A DNA stretch of 64,000 nt from Stenotrophomonas sp. HITSZ_GD (GCF_029543105.1 NZ_JARQXB010000002.1:1-64000), one strand, 5' to 3'; positions 25,488-35,360 are shown, numbered from the stretch's first letter. The notes: generated from the letters alone by a model not told the origin. Numbers and translations: made by a program.

Positions 25488-25835
25488 TTATCCGATCGGA
25501 GGACGCAGCAGGGCCGCGGGGCGGGGCTGCAGGCGCAACGGGGCAGGGCGCGGCAGCGCCACGCGGGTGGACCACGCCGGTGAGGACAGCGCCAGCGCAT
25601 GCATGTCGGCCACCACATGGGCGCAGCAATGCGCGGCGTGTTCCAGCGCGAACAGCAAGGTATCGCGCGCGGGTTCGGCGTCCTGGGTGGCCGTCTCGCC
25701 CGCGTCGTGCGCATGCAGCTGCGCACCCATCAGCGCCGAATGCGCATCACCAATGGCCATCAATGCCGGGTTGACCAGCATGGCGAACGCCAGCAGCCAC
25801 AGCGCCCAAAGACGCTGTGGTCGGCGAGTTCGCAT
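25488..25835 (-). CDS. Small exported His/Cys-containing protein, CzcI-like
   Basis: A 115-aa protein with an N-terminal signal peptide (hydrophobic to about ALMAIGDA), a His-bearing segment (QLHAHDAGE), a metal-ligand-like cluster EHAAHCCAHV, and an Arg/Pro-rich C-terminus. Position (directly upstream of czcCBA) and make-up match CzcI, a small periplasmic protein of czc operons in Cupriavidus thought to modulate the system. An alternative start is 25862. Sequence identity to CzcI is not obvious by eye, so the symbol is left blank. Confidence 0.6.
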   Translation of the reverse strand: MRTRRPQRLWALWLLAFAMLVNPALMAIGDAHSALMGAQLHAHDAGETATQDAEPARDTLLFALEHAAHCCAHVVADMHALALSSPAWSTRVALPRPAPLRLQPRPAALLRPPIG

Positions 25836-25901
25836 TGGACGCAGGCGGGGCCACATGGCCATGCATCCTATTCGTAGCGCGAAGGGTTAGACAATTGCGT
25901 T

Positions 25902-26648
25902 TCAAACCTCGCGCAGGCGCTCGAACTGCAGGCGGCTCTCCACCGGCACCGCCACCAGGTTCTGGTGCACCCAGCCCGGAAAGAGATTTTCTTCCTGGCC
26001 GTTGAAGTTGTCCGGGTTGAACAGGTACGGCAGGTGCGACCAGCAGCGATAGCCCCGTTCCTTCAGCGCGCGCACGTCCTGCACGGCCTGCTCCACGGCC
26101 GGGCCCAACCGCAGGTACAGCGTCGGGCGATGCCGGCGCAGGGTTTCGTCGGCACCGGCCAGCACGGAAGTCAGGCTGCCGGGAATGTTGACCTTGAGCA
26201 GGTGGAGGGCGTCCAGTTCGAGGCTGTCCACGCTGATGCACCGCACCTGCTGCGCTTCGCCGCCGGGCGGGACAAGTTCGACCACCGCGCCTTGCTCGCC
26301 GAGCCACGCCGCATAGGTGTAGGCGTTGGTGACGCCATTGAGGGCGAGGTTGGCACAGGCGCGTTGCAGGTTCAGCCGGTGCGGCTCGGCGATGTGCACG
26401 CTGCCGCGTTCACCTACCGCGCGCGACAACCACAGGGCATGGGCGCCGAATTCGCCCCCGAACTCGAGCACGGTTTCGCCTTCCTGCACGAAGCTGCCGA
26501 GCAGGTCCAGTTCCTGTTCCATCCATTCGCCGTAGCGCGCCAACGAACGCGCGACCGCGTTGTCCTGCGGCAGGGCGGTGCTGACGCCGTAGCGGATCTG
26601 GCTGAGGCGATGGTCGGCGTCGGCGGGGGCGGGGTGCTGCATGTCCAT
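25902..26648 (-). CDS. FkbM-family methyltransferase
   Basis: A 248-aa SAM-dependent methyltransferase of the FkbM type. It shows the SAM-binding VLEFGGEFGAHALWL region near residue 65, HIAEPHRLNLQRA (acidic loop after strand 2), and SVDSLELDALHLLKVNIPG, the usual FkbM SIDSL-xxx-LLKIDVEG element. In typical members that last motif contains acidic residues (KxDxEG); here it reads KVNIPG, so metal/SAM chemistry may differ. Start ATG 26648 follows AGGAGATCACATC. Substrate unknown; such enzymes often modify sugars or peptides. Confidence 0.75.
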   Translation of the reverse strand: MDMQHPAPADADHRLSQIRYGVSTALPQDNAVARSLARYGEWMEQELDLLGSFVQEGETVLEFGGEFGAHALWLSRAVGERGSVHIAEPHRLNLQRACANLALNGVTNAYTYAAWLGEQGAVVELVPPGGEAQQVRCISVDSLELDALHLLKVNIPGSLTSVLAGADETLRRHRPTLYLRLGPAVEQAVQDVRALKERGYRCWSHLPYLFNPDNFNGQEENLFPGWVHQNLVAVPVESRLQFERLREV

Positions 26649-26682
26649 GATGTGATCTCCTGAGAACGGACGGGGTGCGCGA

Positions 26683-29476
26683 TCAGCGCGAACTGGTGGC
26701 GAGTCGAAGCAGGCGGTGCTGGCGTTCCCACGCGCTGCGTTCGGAGGTTTCCGCAAGTTGATTGGCCCAGGCGGCATCGGCCTGTCGCCAGCCGGGCAGC
26801 AGCACGTCACGCTCGGCGCCTGCCTCCCAAGCAGCCGCGCTCAGGCGTGCGGCTTCGGCCATGTCCTGGCGGGAAAGCGCGGCCGCTGCGAGCAGGCGCA
26901 AGGTGCTGGCCGAGGGCGGCGTATCGGCCTGTGCCAGCCATTGGGCGACGAGGGCGATCTGCCTGGCGCGTTCGGAGGCCGGTTGCAGTTGCTGCAAGCC
27001 GACGAGCGAGGCCAGCAACACGGAGAAGGCGGGCACGCGCGTCTGCGGCAGGTCCGCCGCCGCGCTGGCGTGCTGCGCGGCATGCTCGAAGTGGCGCTGG
27101 GCGTCGCGGCCCTCGCCCGCGAGCGCCAGCGCGACCTCGGCCTGCTCCATCATCACGCCGGCCTGCGCCGGGAATTGCGGGTGGTCGCGCAGGCGGGCGA
27201 GCAGTTCGGCTGCATTCGCCAGCACCTGGCGGCGCGCGCCGGCCGGCTCGTGCATGGCGCGCAACCGTTGGTAATACGCGCGTGCGAACGTGACGGCCAG
27301 CGGATCGCCTTCGGCGTCGGGTGCGCGGGCTTCGAGCCGGGCGAGGATCGCATCGGCCTCGCCCAGGCGCTGGCGCGCGGCGGGGCCCTGCAGCCATTGC
27401 GAGGTGTCGGCCAGCACATGCACCCACGCCAGCCACGGTGCCGTGCCGCGTGCTTCCTCGAGGCGGGCGCCCAGCCGCTGGACCAGGCCGCGGTAGCCGT
27501 CGCTGCGGGCCGCCGGCGACAAGGTGGCCAAGTGGCGGCGCCCGGCTTCGATGCGTTCGGCCAGCCATGCGTCGCGGACCTCGGGCTCCTCAAGCGCGGC
27601 GTGCGCGCGTTCGGCATGCATGGCGGCCTGCTGGTCGAGGCGATGTCGCTCGGCAGCGGTCGGCGTGACCGTGGCGCGCAGCCAGGCGGCGCGCGCGCGT
27701 TGCCGGTTCCACGGCGAGGGCGCCTGCGCGGGGTCCGGGCCTTGCGCCAACACCGCATCCAGGCGCGCCAGCAATGCCGGGCGTGCCGCCGTGTCTTCCA
27801 CCGCGAGCTCGTAGAGCGCCTGCGCGTATTCCAGCAGCGCAGACTCGCTCGTCATGCCCTTCGCATAACCTCTCTCATAGGCTGAGGTGGCGGCGGCGAG
27901 ATGAGTGCCGCGTCGCGCGGCCTCGTCGGCGTCTGCCTGCAGGAGATGGCAGCGCCCGACCATGCGCGACAGGGTGCCCTCGCGCGTGGGATCCAACGCG
28001 ACGGCGCGTGCGAACGCGACGGCCGCCTCGTCGGCCAACGCCAGGGGTGACGCCGATTGTTCGGCGAGCGTCCATGCGCACCAGCCGGCCATCGCCCAGG
28101 CCGTGGCCGGTGCGTGCTCGTCCAGCGCGGGCCGCAGCACCGCCAATGCGTCGGCCTGCCGGCCCTGCGCCGCGAGTCGGCGTGCCTGCGCAAATACCGC
28201 TTCGAGCGATGGCGCGTCGGCAGCGGGCGCGTCCAAGCTGGCGAGGGGCGCCGCCGTGGAGAGGCCTCCCTCCGGTGCGAAAGTCGCGGCTGTTGGCGTG
28301 ACTTCGCCCGCATCGGGTTCGGCGGCTGTCGAAGCGTCTTGCGATGGGGAGATCTCGCGTGGCGCCGATGCGGCGTGATCTCCCGTCACCACCGCTGGCG
28401 CGCGATCGAGATGCAGGGTGGCCTGCGGCATCGGCGGCGATTGCAGCGACGGACTGCGCAAGGCTGCGGAATAGCTGCTCGCCGCGACGCTTCCACGCGC
28501 CGGTTGCATGGCCATGGCCTCGCTGCTGGCCACGGGCGGTGACGTCTGGGAATCCGCGGGTTTGTCGGCCACAACCGCAGCAGCGGGAAGTGCCGAGGAG
28601 GGCCTCGACGCGATAGGCGGGGGGGGCCGCGACGTCGCTCTGATCGACCGGCGCGGTGTCCTTTTCGATCAAAGCTTCATCCGTGTGTGCCGTCGACGGC
28701 GAAACGCGCCGACGTATCGTGGCGTTGGCCAGCCATGCGGGCGGCTCCAGCACTTCATCGACAAGCGCGTGCGGCCCCGGCGGATGCTGCGCCTTGCCCG
28801 GGTTCCACACCCGCAGTTCCGCCCGCCGCGCGCGACGCCGGCGCGCTCGCCAAACCCATAGGAGGAATACCAGGCCCACCAAGACCAGTCCCGCATAGAG
28901 CAGTAGATGCGCGGGCAGTTGGCGCAAGTCGGGCAGCGCGATGGTGGGGAGGGACATGGCAGACACTCCGGTCCGTTCGTGAGGAGAGGCGCCGGTACGC
29001 ACCTCGATGGCAGGCAAGGGGGGAGAGACGGGGGAGAGGGGTTCCGGAGACGGAGGCGCTTGCGCGGTCGGTGTCGTCGCTGCTTCATCCGCGGAGGCGG
29101 CCTGGAACGGCGGCGCGGGCGCGTCTGGCGCCGGAGCGGGGTTCAACCCTGCGTCTCTGCTCGCGGTCGCCCCCAAGGCACCCGCCGCCGCGCGGGGCGA
29201 CCACGGCATGGCGGTCGTCGGCGCGGGCCTGGCCGTGCGGTGTTCTTGGGTGGAAGCGGGGAGGCGACCCTCACGCCCTGCGGTCGAGGAACGCGCGGGC
29301 AGGCCGGTGAGTGGCGGCGCGGAAGGCGGGCGCGCAGGCGGGCGCCGCTCGGAAGCAGTCCCCGGCGGCTCAATCTGGGTGCCCGTGCGACCGGGCTGTC
29401 GGGCATCGGGCGAGAGCAGGCAGCCCGAGACGCACAGGCAGAAAATCCATCCGAACGACTTTGCAACGAACTTCAT
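26683..29476 (-). pseudogene. Large Pro-rich/TPR-like protein, split by a frameshift
   Basis: From ATG 29476 (good site GGAGG, 8 bp away) the frame encodes a lipoprotein-type signal ending in CVSGC, a Pro/Ala-rich stretch, a transmembrane helix followed by Arg-rich residues (near 28800-28930), then an acidic linker. At an 8-G tract (28619-28626) a one-base change would join this frame to a second open frame reaching 26683, which carries about 550 residues of Ala/Leu/Arg-rich, TPR-like helical repeats. Codon use and composition are continuous across the tract, so I read it as one gene of about 930 codons with a homopolymer indel (mutation or sequencing error). A second possible start, ATG 28957 just before the transmembrane helix, would make a plain membrane-anchored TPR protein. 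Function not recognised. Confidence 0.6.
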
Positions 29477-29726
29477 GTTCGTTACCTCCGCGTCGCGTCG
29501 CGAGAGGCGCGGCGCGCGGAAAGGCGGGCTCGGCGACGTGCCGGAGCCGACGTGGTGCGGTGGAAACGGCGCCACATTAGCGCATCCGGGGAACACGCAC
29601 GTGCGCAAGTTGGCGGTTTGGCGGATTCATGATCCGCGCATCGTAGAAGGGCAGTTCTGAAAGGCTGCCGCTGGCCTAAACCGCCGTTGGATTTCTCCAA
29701 TAGCCGTCAATTCAGACAGCGCGGGC

Positions 29727-29759
29727 AAAAAAAAGCCCGGCACCAGGCCGGGCTTTTTT
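29727..29759 (-). terminator. Terminator after tRNA-Glu copy 1
   Basis: A GCCCGGC stem with a 5-base loop (29735-29741 and 29747-29753), extended by A/T pairs. On the minus strand it ends in eight U residues, just past the tRNA-Glu 3' end. On the plus strand it also has six T residues, so it could work in both directions. Confidence 0.85.
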
Positions 29760-29764
29760 AGAAG

Positions 29765-29840
29765 TGGCGTCCCCACGGGGATTCGAACCCCGGTCGCTAC
29801 CGTGAAAGGGTAATGTCCTAGGCCTCTAGACGATGGGGAC
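29765..29840 (-). tRNA. tRNA-Glu (anticodon TTC), copy 1
   Basis: 76 nt including an encoded CCA end. The acceptor stem GTCCCC(A)/(T)GGGGAC, the anticodon loop CTTTCAC giving TTC, and the T-loop GGTTCGAATCC are all visible on the minus strand. Identical to the second copy at 30115-30190. Confidence 0.97.
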
Positions 29841-29882
29841 GCAGTAAAACTTGTGCAGACGGACCGGCCTGTGTCCGAAAGT

Positions 29883-29958
<76 letters not shown>

Positions 29959-29977
29959 ACGATGCTGCGAGCCGCCT

Positions 29978-29983
29978 ATCATA
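29978..29983 (-). promoter_or_regulatory. -10 box for tRNA-Ala/Glu copy 1
   Basis: TATGAT on the minus strand, 19 bp before the tRNA-Ala 5' end. The -35 at 17 bp spacing (TTCCCA) is weak. Together with the terminator after copy 2, this suggests that copy 1 is transcribed on its own. Confidence 0.5.
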
Positions 29984-30076
29984 GCGGCCCTTTCCGCGCT
30001 TGGGAAGAGGGGGTGCATTCCCGCCTTGCCTCGGCCACCGGGCTGATCCGGTGGCCGCGAAAACCAGCGCTTCCAC

Positions 30077-30108
30077 AAAAAGCAAAGCCCGGCGCGAAGC
30101 CGGGCTTT
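30077..30108 (-). terminator. Terminator after tRNA-Glu copy 2
   Basis: A 10-bp stem AAAGCCCGGC/GCCGGGCTTT (30084-30093 and 30099-30108), then GC and five U residues on the minus strand. It lies 6 bp past the second tRNA-Glu. Confidence 0.75.
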
Positions 30109-30114
30109 GGCAGA

Positions 30115-30190
30115 TGGCGTCCCCACGGGGATTCGAACCCCGGTCGCTACCGTGAAAGGGTAATGTCCTAGGCCTCTAGACGATGGGGAC
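30115..30190 (-). tRNA. tRNA-Glu (anticodon TTC), copy 2
   Basis: Same 76-nt sequence as copy 1, including the encoded CCA. It is preceded by tRNA-Ala copy 2 with a 43-bp spacer. Confidence 0.97.
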
Positions 30191-30233
30191 GTTTTGTTTC
30201 TTTCGCGATCCGGACAGGCCTGGTGTCCGAAGT

Positions 30234-30309
<76 letters not shown>

Positions 30310-30327
30310 ACGTCGCTGAGGAGAGAA

Positions 30328-30365
30328 ATCATATCTGCGGGTTCATGCACGCGCAAGTTTTTTTT
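30328..30365 (-). promoter_or_regulatory. tRNA promoter with A-tract UP element
   Basis: On the minus strand: an eight-A tract (30358-30365), -35 TTGCGC (30351-30356), exactly 17 bp, and -10 TATGAT (30328-30333). Transcription would begin about 12 nt before the tRNA-Ala 5' end. The layout is typical of strong stable-RNA promoters. Confidence 0.75.
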
Positions 30366-30432
30366 CACTTCGATGAAGCCGTGGCCGGCGTGCCGCGCGC
30401 ATGCATTCCCATGCGGCGGCACGCGGCATCGA

Positions 30433-31872
30433 TCAACGCACCAGCGTCTGGATCGCGTGCGCGGGAATCTCCACCTGCGCCGACGCGGTACCCACGTAAT
30501 AGTTGTACGTGATCGCCTTGTCGGTCGGGTTCATCACGATGGTGGCGAGCTTGCCGTCCTGGTTCACGAAGCCGGTGGCGAGCAGGTTGCTGCGGCTGCT
30601 GGCCACGCTCACGCGGCGCGCGTCGGGACGCACGAAACGCGAGAAATGTCCGATGACGTAGTAGCTCGGCGTGTAGATCAATTCGCCGGTGCGCGTGTCG
30701 GCATGGATCGGCGCGAAGCACCAGTTGCCGACGTGGTTCGGGCCGCCCTTCTCGTCGAGCAGGATGTTCCAGTCGGTCCAGCCGACGACGCCGTTGTTGA
30801 AGTCGTGGATCATGCTCTGGCCGTAGCGCTCGCCGTTGGCCCAGTCCTGCAGCCGCGCCGCATCGTATTTCTCCACCGAGGCCTCGGTCAGGAGGATCGG
30901 CTTGTCGGCCCAGGCTTCATGCACCTTGCCGACGTTGTCGAACATCGGGTCGAAGCCGGCCCAGGTTTCGTACCAGTGGAAGCCCATGCCCCAGGCGTAC
31001 TTGGCCGCTTCCGGGTCGCCGAAGATCACCTGCGCGCGGTAGTTCATCATGTCGCGGTTGTGGTCCCACACGATGATCTTCTTGTCGCCGTAGCCGGCCT
31101 TGGCCATCACCGGGCCAAGGTGGTTCTTGAGGAAGTCGCGCTCCTGCTCGGCGGTGTAGATCATCGACTCCCATTTCTGCACGGCCATCGGCTCGTTCTG
31201 CAGGCTGATGCCCCAGATCGGGATGCCTTCGGCCTCGTAGGCCTTGATGAACTTGGTGTAGTAGGTGGCCCACGCATCGGCATACTCGGGCAGCAGCGAG
31301 CCGCCGCGCAGCATGTTCTTGTTCGTCTTCATGAAGGCCGGCGCGCTCCACGGGCTGACGAACATCGTCAGCTGGCCGCCCGCCGCGGCGATGGCCTGCT
31401 TGATCAGCGGAATGCGGTACTGCCGGTCATGGTCGACGCTGAAGGTCTTCAGCGCCTTGTCGCCTTCCTTGACATAGGTATAGCTGGCCGAACTGAAGTC
31501 CGAGCTGTGGATGGTGGTGCGCGCCAGCGTGTAGCCGATGCCCTCGGTCGGGTCGTAATACGCCTTGAGGAATTCGGCCTGCTTTTCCTTGGACAGCTTG
31601 GCGAAGACCTCGGCGCTGGAATCGGTGATCGCCCCGCCGATGCCCATCACGGTCTGGAAGCGCTTGTCCGGGTCCACGAACACGGAGTTCTCGACCTCGG
31701 TCAGCGCGTGGCCCGGCTTGAGCTGTACGTCCTGGCCGCGCGCCAGGCGCTGGTCGGTGCCGGCGGCGGAGGTGAACACCTGTACCGTTGCGGCGCCGGT
31801 CGACGCGGTCTGGGCCAATGCCGGCAACGAGGCGCCCAGCAGTAGGGCGGACAAAAGGGCGGTGTGCTTCAT
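30433..31872 (-). CDS. Secreted glycoside hydrolase family 30 enzyme
   Basis: A 479-aa exported enzyme with a clear signal peptide (cleavage after ALA-QTA) and a GH30 barrel plus C-terminal beta domain. GH30 members include glucosylceramidases and endo-beta-1,6-glucanases, and here the substrate cannot be decided. The proton donor is Glu227 (SLQNEP) and the nucleophile Glu330 (ILLTEAS); FVSPWSAPAFMK is the usual strand-4 motif. The conserved C-terminal beta strands (segments SNLLATGFVN and VMNPTDKAITY) are present, so the gene looks intact. Start ATG 31872 follows AGGAGAGG. It acts in the periplasm or outside, probably on fungal or plant polymers. Confidence 0.88.
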   Translation of the reverse strand: MKHTALLSALLLGASLPALAQTASTGAATVQVFTSAAGTDQRLARGQDVQLKPGHALTEVENSVFVDPDKRFQTVMGIGGAITDSSAEVFAKLSKEKQAEFLKAYYDPTEGIGYTLARTTIHSSDFSSASYTYVKEGDKALKTFSVDHDRQYRIPLIKQAIAAAGGQLTMFVSPWSAPAFMKTNKNMLRGGSLLPEYADAWATYYTKFIKAYEAEGIPIWGISLQNEPMAVQKWESMIYTAEQERDFLKNHLGPVMAKAGYGDKKIIVWDHNRDMMNYRAQVIFGDPEAAKYAWGMGFHWYETWAGFDPMFDNVGKVHEAWADKPILLTEASVEKYDAARLQDWANGERYGQSMIHDFNNGVVGWTDWNILLDEKGGPNHVGNWCFAPIHADTRTGELIYTPSYYVIGHFSRFVRPDARRVSVASSRSNLLATGFVNQDGKLATIVMNPTDKAITYNYYVGTASAQVEIPAHAIQTLVR

Positions 31873-32093
31873 GGGGTCGAAACCTCTCCTTGCGGGGCGC
31901 GTCACCCGCGCTGGCACGGCCTGCCGGCGCATTCATCGCGCATGGGAAGCGGGTTGTTTAACGGCTGGGGGCGATGAAGTCTTGCCGCATTGCGGCATGA
32001 CAATCCAGGCCGGACGTGGGCCATGACAGCGCTTGGCATCGCCGCCCCGGTATACCTTACGATCCGTCACCGCCCCCGTCCGCCGTCGACTTG

Positions 32094-33326
32094 ATGCCCA
32101 CGTTCGTCTCCCTGCTGCTGGATGCAGCGATCTTCATCGGCTTGGCCTGGGTCCTGTGGCGGCTGTGCGGGCGTGCCTTCCCGTTCGCGATCGTACCGAT
32201 CGCCATCGGGCTGGCCATCGCGGGGTTTGGCGGCCTGCCGGCGTCCTGGGGCGTGCCCTCGGCGAGCGGGCAGGGCATCGGCTGGCTCGGCGTGCTGCTG
32301 CTCGCCTTCACCGCAGGCCTGGAAACGCGCCATGCGATGAGCGAACGGCCTTCGGCGGTGGAGCAGGGCGCCACCGCAAGGCGCGTGATCGCGTCAGCCG
32401 GCGTGGCGATGCTGCTGCCCTTCGTGGCCGGCGCGCTGCTGGCCTATTGGGTGCTCGATGGCGTCGCGCAGTGGTCGGCAGGTACCGCGCATCCCGTGCT
32501 GGGTGCGCTGGCGGTGGGCCTGTGCGTGGCGGTGAGCGCGCTGCCGGTACTGATCGGCATCGTGCGCGAACTGGCGCCCGCGCATCGTCCGTATGGGCGA
32601 ATCGCGGTGCGCATCGCGGTCATCGACGATGCCGTGCTGTGGATCGGCCTGACGGTCCTGCTGCTGTTTGCACGCGGAGAGGCGGGCTGGCGCTTTTCCG
32701 GCTTGCATGTACTGGCGTTGTGCGTGCCGGTGCTGTTGCTGGCGCTGGGCCGCGGGTTGCGCGACTGGGTGCCGCCGGCCTGGGCGCTGTTCCTGCTGCT
32801 GCCGGCGTATCTGGCGGTGGGCGCATGGGCCAGCACGCAGTGGGGCCTGCACGAGTTGCTCGGCGCCTATTTCGCCGGCACCGCCGTGCCGGCCGCCTGG
32901 TTGCGCCGCGTGCCGATCGAACGCCTCGGCCAGCTGGCGCTGATGGTGCTGGCGCCGATGTTCTTCGGCCACAGCGGCCTGAAAGTGCACGGTGATGCGC
33001 TCAATTGGAATACGTTGCAGATTGCGCTGCTGGTGCTGGGTATCTCGGTGTTGGCCAAGCTGCTTGCGGTGGCGCTGTATCCACCGATGCGCGCGGGGAC
33101 GCGCCGGGAGACGATGGCCATCGGCGTGCTGCTGCAATGCAAGGGATTGATGGAGATCGTCGCCGCCACCATCCTGCGCGATGCCGGCCTGATTTCCGAA
33201 TTCGCCTTCGCCGTGCTCACCACCTTGGCCATCCTCTCCACGCTGATGACCGGCCCGCTGTTCCGCTGGCTGATGCGGGGCCACGCCACTACCGCGCAGT
33301 CCCGCGTCGCCGGCCCGCTGCACTAG
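32094..33326 (+). CDS. Cation/proton antiporter, CPA2-like
   Basis: A 410-aa integral membrane protein with about 11-12 hydrophobic helices and the Na+/H+ exchanger-family pattern, for example LGVLLLAFTAGLE in the third to fourth helix and VIDDAVLWIGL, whose aspartates would be the ion-binding pair. No C-terminal TrkA-N (NAD-binding) domain is present, so it is a plain exchanger rather than a full Kef channel. I chose ATG 32094, since the upstream extension has no membrane character. It diverges from the GH30 gene across a 221-bp gap in which I see no clear regulatory site. Confidence 0.8.
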   Translation: MPTFVSLLLDAAIFIGLAWVLWRLCGRAFPFAIVPIAIGLAIAGFGGLPASWGVPSASGQGIGWLGVLLLAFTAGLETRHAMSERPSAVEQGATARRVIASAGVAMLLPFVAGALLAYWVLDGVAQWSAGTAHPVLGALAVGLCVAVSALPVLIGIVRELAPAHRPYGRIAVRIAVIDDAVLWIGLTVLLLFARGEAGWRFSGLHVLALCVPVLLLALGRGLRDWVPPAWALFLLLPAYLAVGAWASTQWGLHELLGAYFAGTAVPAAWLRRVPIERLGQLALMVLAPMFFGHSGLKVHGDALNWNTLQIALLVLGISVLAKLLAVALYPPMRAGTRRETMAIGVLLQCKGLMEIVAATILRDAGLISEFAFAVLTTLAILSTLMTGPLFRWLMRGHATTAQSRVAGPLH

Positions 33327-33400
33327 CCGGGAGAGCGCATGTCAGCAGCCGATGAATGCGCGGTGCGACGCTGTGCCGAATCGGGCATTGGCCTTCGGCA

Positions 33401-34044
33401 TCAGAAGCCGCTTTCGCGCAGGAACGTCGCGGCCATCCAGCGTCCCGCGCTGCCGAGCAGGCTGCGGCGTCGCCCGACACCTGCACTTCGCCCGGCGCTT
33501 CCAATGCCTGCACCGGTGCGTCGTGCAGTTCCACCACCACATGGAACACCGGCAACCGCGGCACCAGGCCCTCTTTCTGTTGTGTGGTGGCGATCGGGCC
33601 GCCGTAGCGGTCGGCGAGAACGGGCCAGTCGAGCTGGCTTGCACGCGTCCCGGCGATGGCGGTCACCGTGCCGTCGTAACGTCGGGCGCTGCCCTTGGGA
33701 TAGAAGTGCACGCGGTCGCCGACCGCCATGCGCGACACGTCGTCCTGCCGCACGTAGGCATCCACGCGCCAGTGCGAGGGAACGTACAGCACGCCCAGCG
33801 CCTCGTCCGTGCCGATCCACTGGCCGGCCCGGCGCTGCGGATCGATGTCGCTCCATACGCCGGCAAACGGCGCCACCAGCCGCAGGCGCGCGGTCTCGGC
33901 GTGCGCGGCGCTTGCTTCGTCCACCTGCACGGCGGCGCGCTGGCGCATTGCCGCCTGCTGGCCGATACCCTGCGGGTCGGCCAGCAGCGCGGAAAGCTGG
34001 CCTTCCAGCGCGTGCAGGTTCGCCTGCGTGCCCTGCAATCGTGC
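33401..34044 (-). pseudogene. HlyD-type secretion adaptor remnant, 5'-truncated and frameshifted
   Basis: Minus-strand remains of a peptidase-M50/HlyD-like adaptor: about 190 residues with coiled-coil AxxxEGQLSALLADP, the barrel-sandwich edge VAPFAGVWSDI, and AVGDRVHFYPKG. Two defects are visible. The 5' half is missing; coding similarity stops near 34044, where a different gene fragment begins on the other strand. Near 33455-33470 a one-base shift moves the natural C-terminus (LLGSAGRWMAATFLRESGF, then stop at 33401) into another frame. A non-functional relic. Confidence 0.65.
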
Positions 34045-34045
34045 C

Positions 34046-34456
34046 GACGTGCAGCCCTCGGTGCTGCAATTTGCCGGCGGGCTGGTGTTCCTGCTGGTGG
34101 CACTGCAGCTGGTGCTGGCCCAGTACCGCGCGCCGGCGGTGGCGCTCGCGGGAGTCGCGGCTGCGCCGCCGCCGATCGCGCACCTCGTGTTCCCGGTGAC
34201 GCTGCCGGCCTACGGCATCGCCGCGCTGATCGTGTTGATGGCGATGAGCGGGAGCATGGAGCGCATGATCGCGATCCTCGCCCTGGCGTGTGGCGTGCTC
34301 GTGCTGGATCTTCTGGTGATGCTGTTCATACGCCCGCTGCTGCACTGGATCGGCCAGTTGCCGCTGCAGATCCTGGGTGCGGTGCTGGGCATGTTGCAGG
34401 TGGCGCTGGCATTGCAACTGCGGGTGTCGGCGGTGCGGCAGATGCGCGGCGTCTGA
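34046..34456 (+). pseudogene. MarC-family membrane protein, 5'-truncated fragment
   Basis: About 135 codons of the C-terminal two-thirds of a MarC (UPF0056) inner-membrane protein: QFAGGLVFLLVALQLV, the family hallmark FPVTLPAYGIAALI, and three further hydrophobic segments ending in MRGV. MarC proteins are about 200 aa. The first 60-70 residues, including the start and first helices, are absent and replaced by the HlyD remnant. No start codon or ribosome-binding site suits the fragment. Confidence 0.65.
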
Positions 34457-34498
34457 TCCCGGGCGCCCGCCGGCCGGGCGGTAGAAATACTGAGGAAA

Positions 34499-35350
34499 AT
34501 GACGCCGGATTTCGCCCAGACTGCAGCGGACCCCAGCCCCGAGGCGACCATGGCCTTCTCCTCCACCTATCCCTACATGCCGCTGTGGCTGTTCACCGCG
34601 CTGTTCTTCGTGCTGATGCTGCTCGCGCGTGAGGTGGGCGTCTGGTTCCGGCACCGGCGCCCGCCGGCGGAGGAGACGGACAAGCAGAAGGACGAAGACG
34701 CCTTCGCCATGACCTCGGTGATGGGGCTGCTGGCGCTGTTGATCGGCTTCACCTTCTCGGTGTCGCTGTCGCGTTACGACGAACGACGCGAGCTGGTGGT
34801 GAAGGAGGCCAACGCCCTCGGCACCACGTGGCTGCGGACCAGCCTGCTGGAGGCGCCCGCCGCCGAACGCATGCGCGATGTGCTCCGGCGCTACGTGGAC
34901 GCGCGCATCGCCTTCGGCGCGGCGCGCGACAATGCCGAGGAACGCGCGCAGTTCGCGCGCACCGAAGCCCTGCAGAACGAGCTGTGGACGGTGATGAACG
35001 CCGGCATCGCCGGTTTCCGCGACACGCCGCGCGCTTCGCTCGTCGTCAGCACCACCAATGAATCCATCGACTTGGCCGCGGAGCGGCTGGCCACGCGCGA
35101 GGCGCACATTCCCTCGCGCATCCTGCGCATGCTGCTGCTGTTCGCGGTGCTGGCCGCCGGCCTGGTGGGCTATGAGCGCGCGCGCCAGCGCAAGGAAACC
35201 ACGTTGGTGCTGCTGCTGTTCGCGCTGGCGGTGGGGCTGGTGATCGACCTCGACCAGCCCAGCACCGGCATGACCAACGTGCCGCAGACGCCGATGCTCG
35301 ATCTCAAGGAAAGCCTGGGCACGCCCCCGGCCGCATCGTCCCCGCGCTGA
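34499..35350 (+). CDS. Bestrophin-like (DUF4239) membrane protein
   Basis: A 283-aa membrane protein with four hydrophobic segments: one near the N-terminus (about 27-45), one near residues 72-88 (MGLLALLIGFTFSVSLSRYD, the family hallmark) and a closely spaced pair near the C-terminus (about 205-245). The cytoplasmic middle is helical and Arg/Glu-rich. Similar to the bestrophin-like DUF4239 family, function unknown. ATG 34499 has GAGGA very close by; ATG 34550 is an alternative start. Confidence 0.65.
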   Translation: MTPDFAQTAADPSPEATMAFSSTYPYMPLWLFTALFFVLMLLAREVGVWFRHRRPPAEETDKQKDEDAFAMTSVMGLLALLIGFTFSVSLSRYDERRELVVKEANALGTTWLRTSLLEAPAAERMRDVLRRYVDARIAFGAARDNAEERAQFARTEALQNELWTVMNAGIAGFRDTPRASLVVSTTNESIDLAAERLATREAHIPSRILRMLLLFAVLAAGLVGYERARQRKETTLVLLLFALAVGLVIDLDQPSTGMTNVPQTPMLDLKESLGTPPAASSPR

Positions 35351-35360
35351 GGAGGAAATC

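Noticed and set aside
30358-30365. Eight-T run on the plus strand as a terminator
   Set aside because: No stable stem precedes it on the plus strand. On the minus strand it is the A-tract in front of the tRNA promoter's -35 box.
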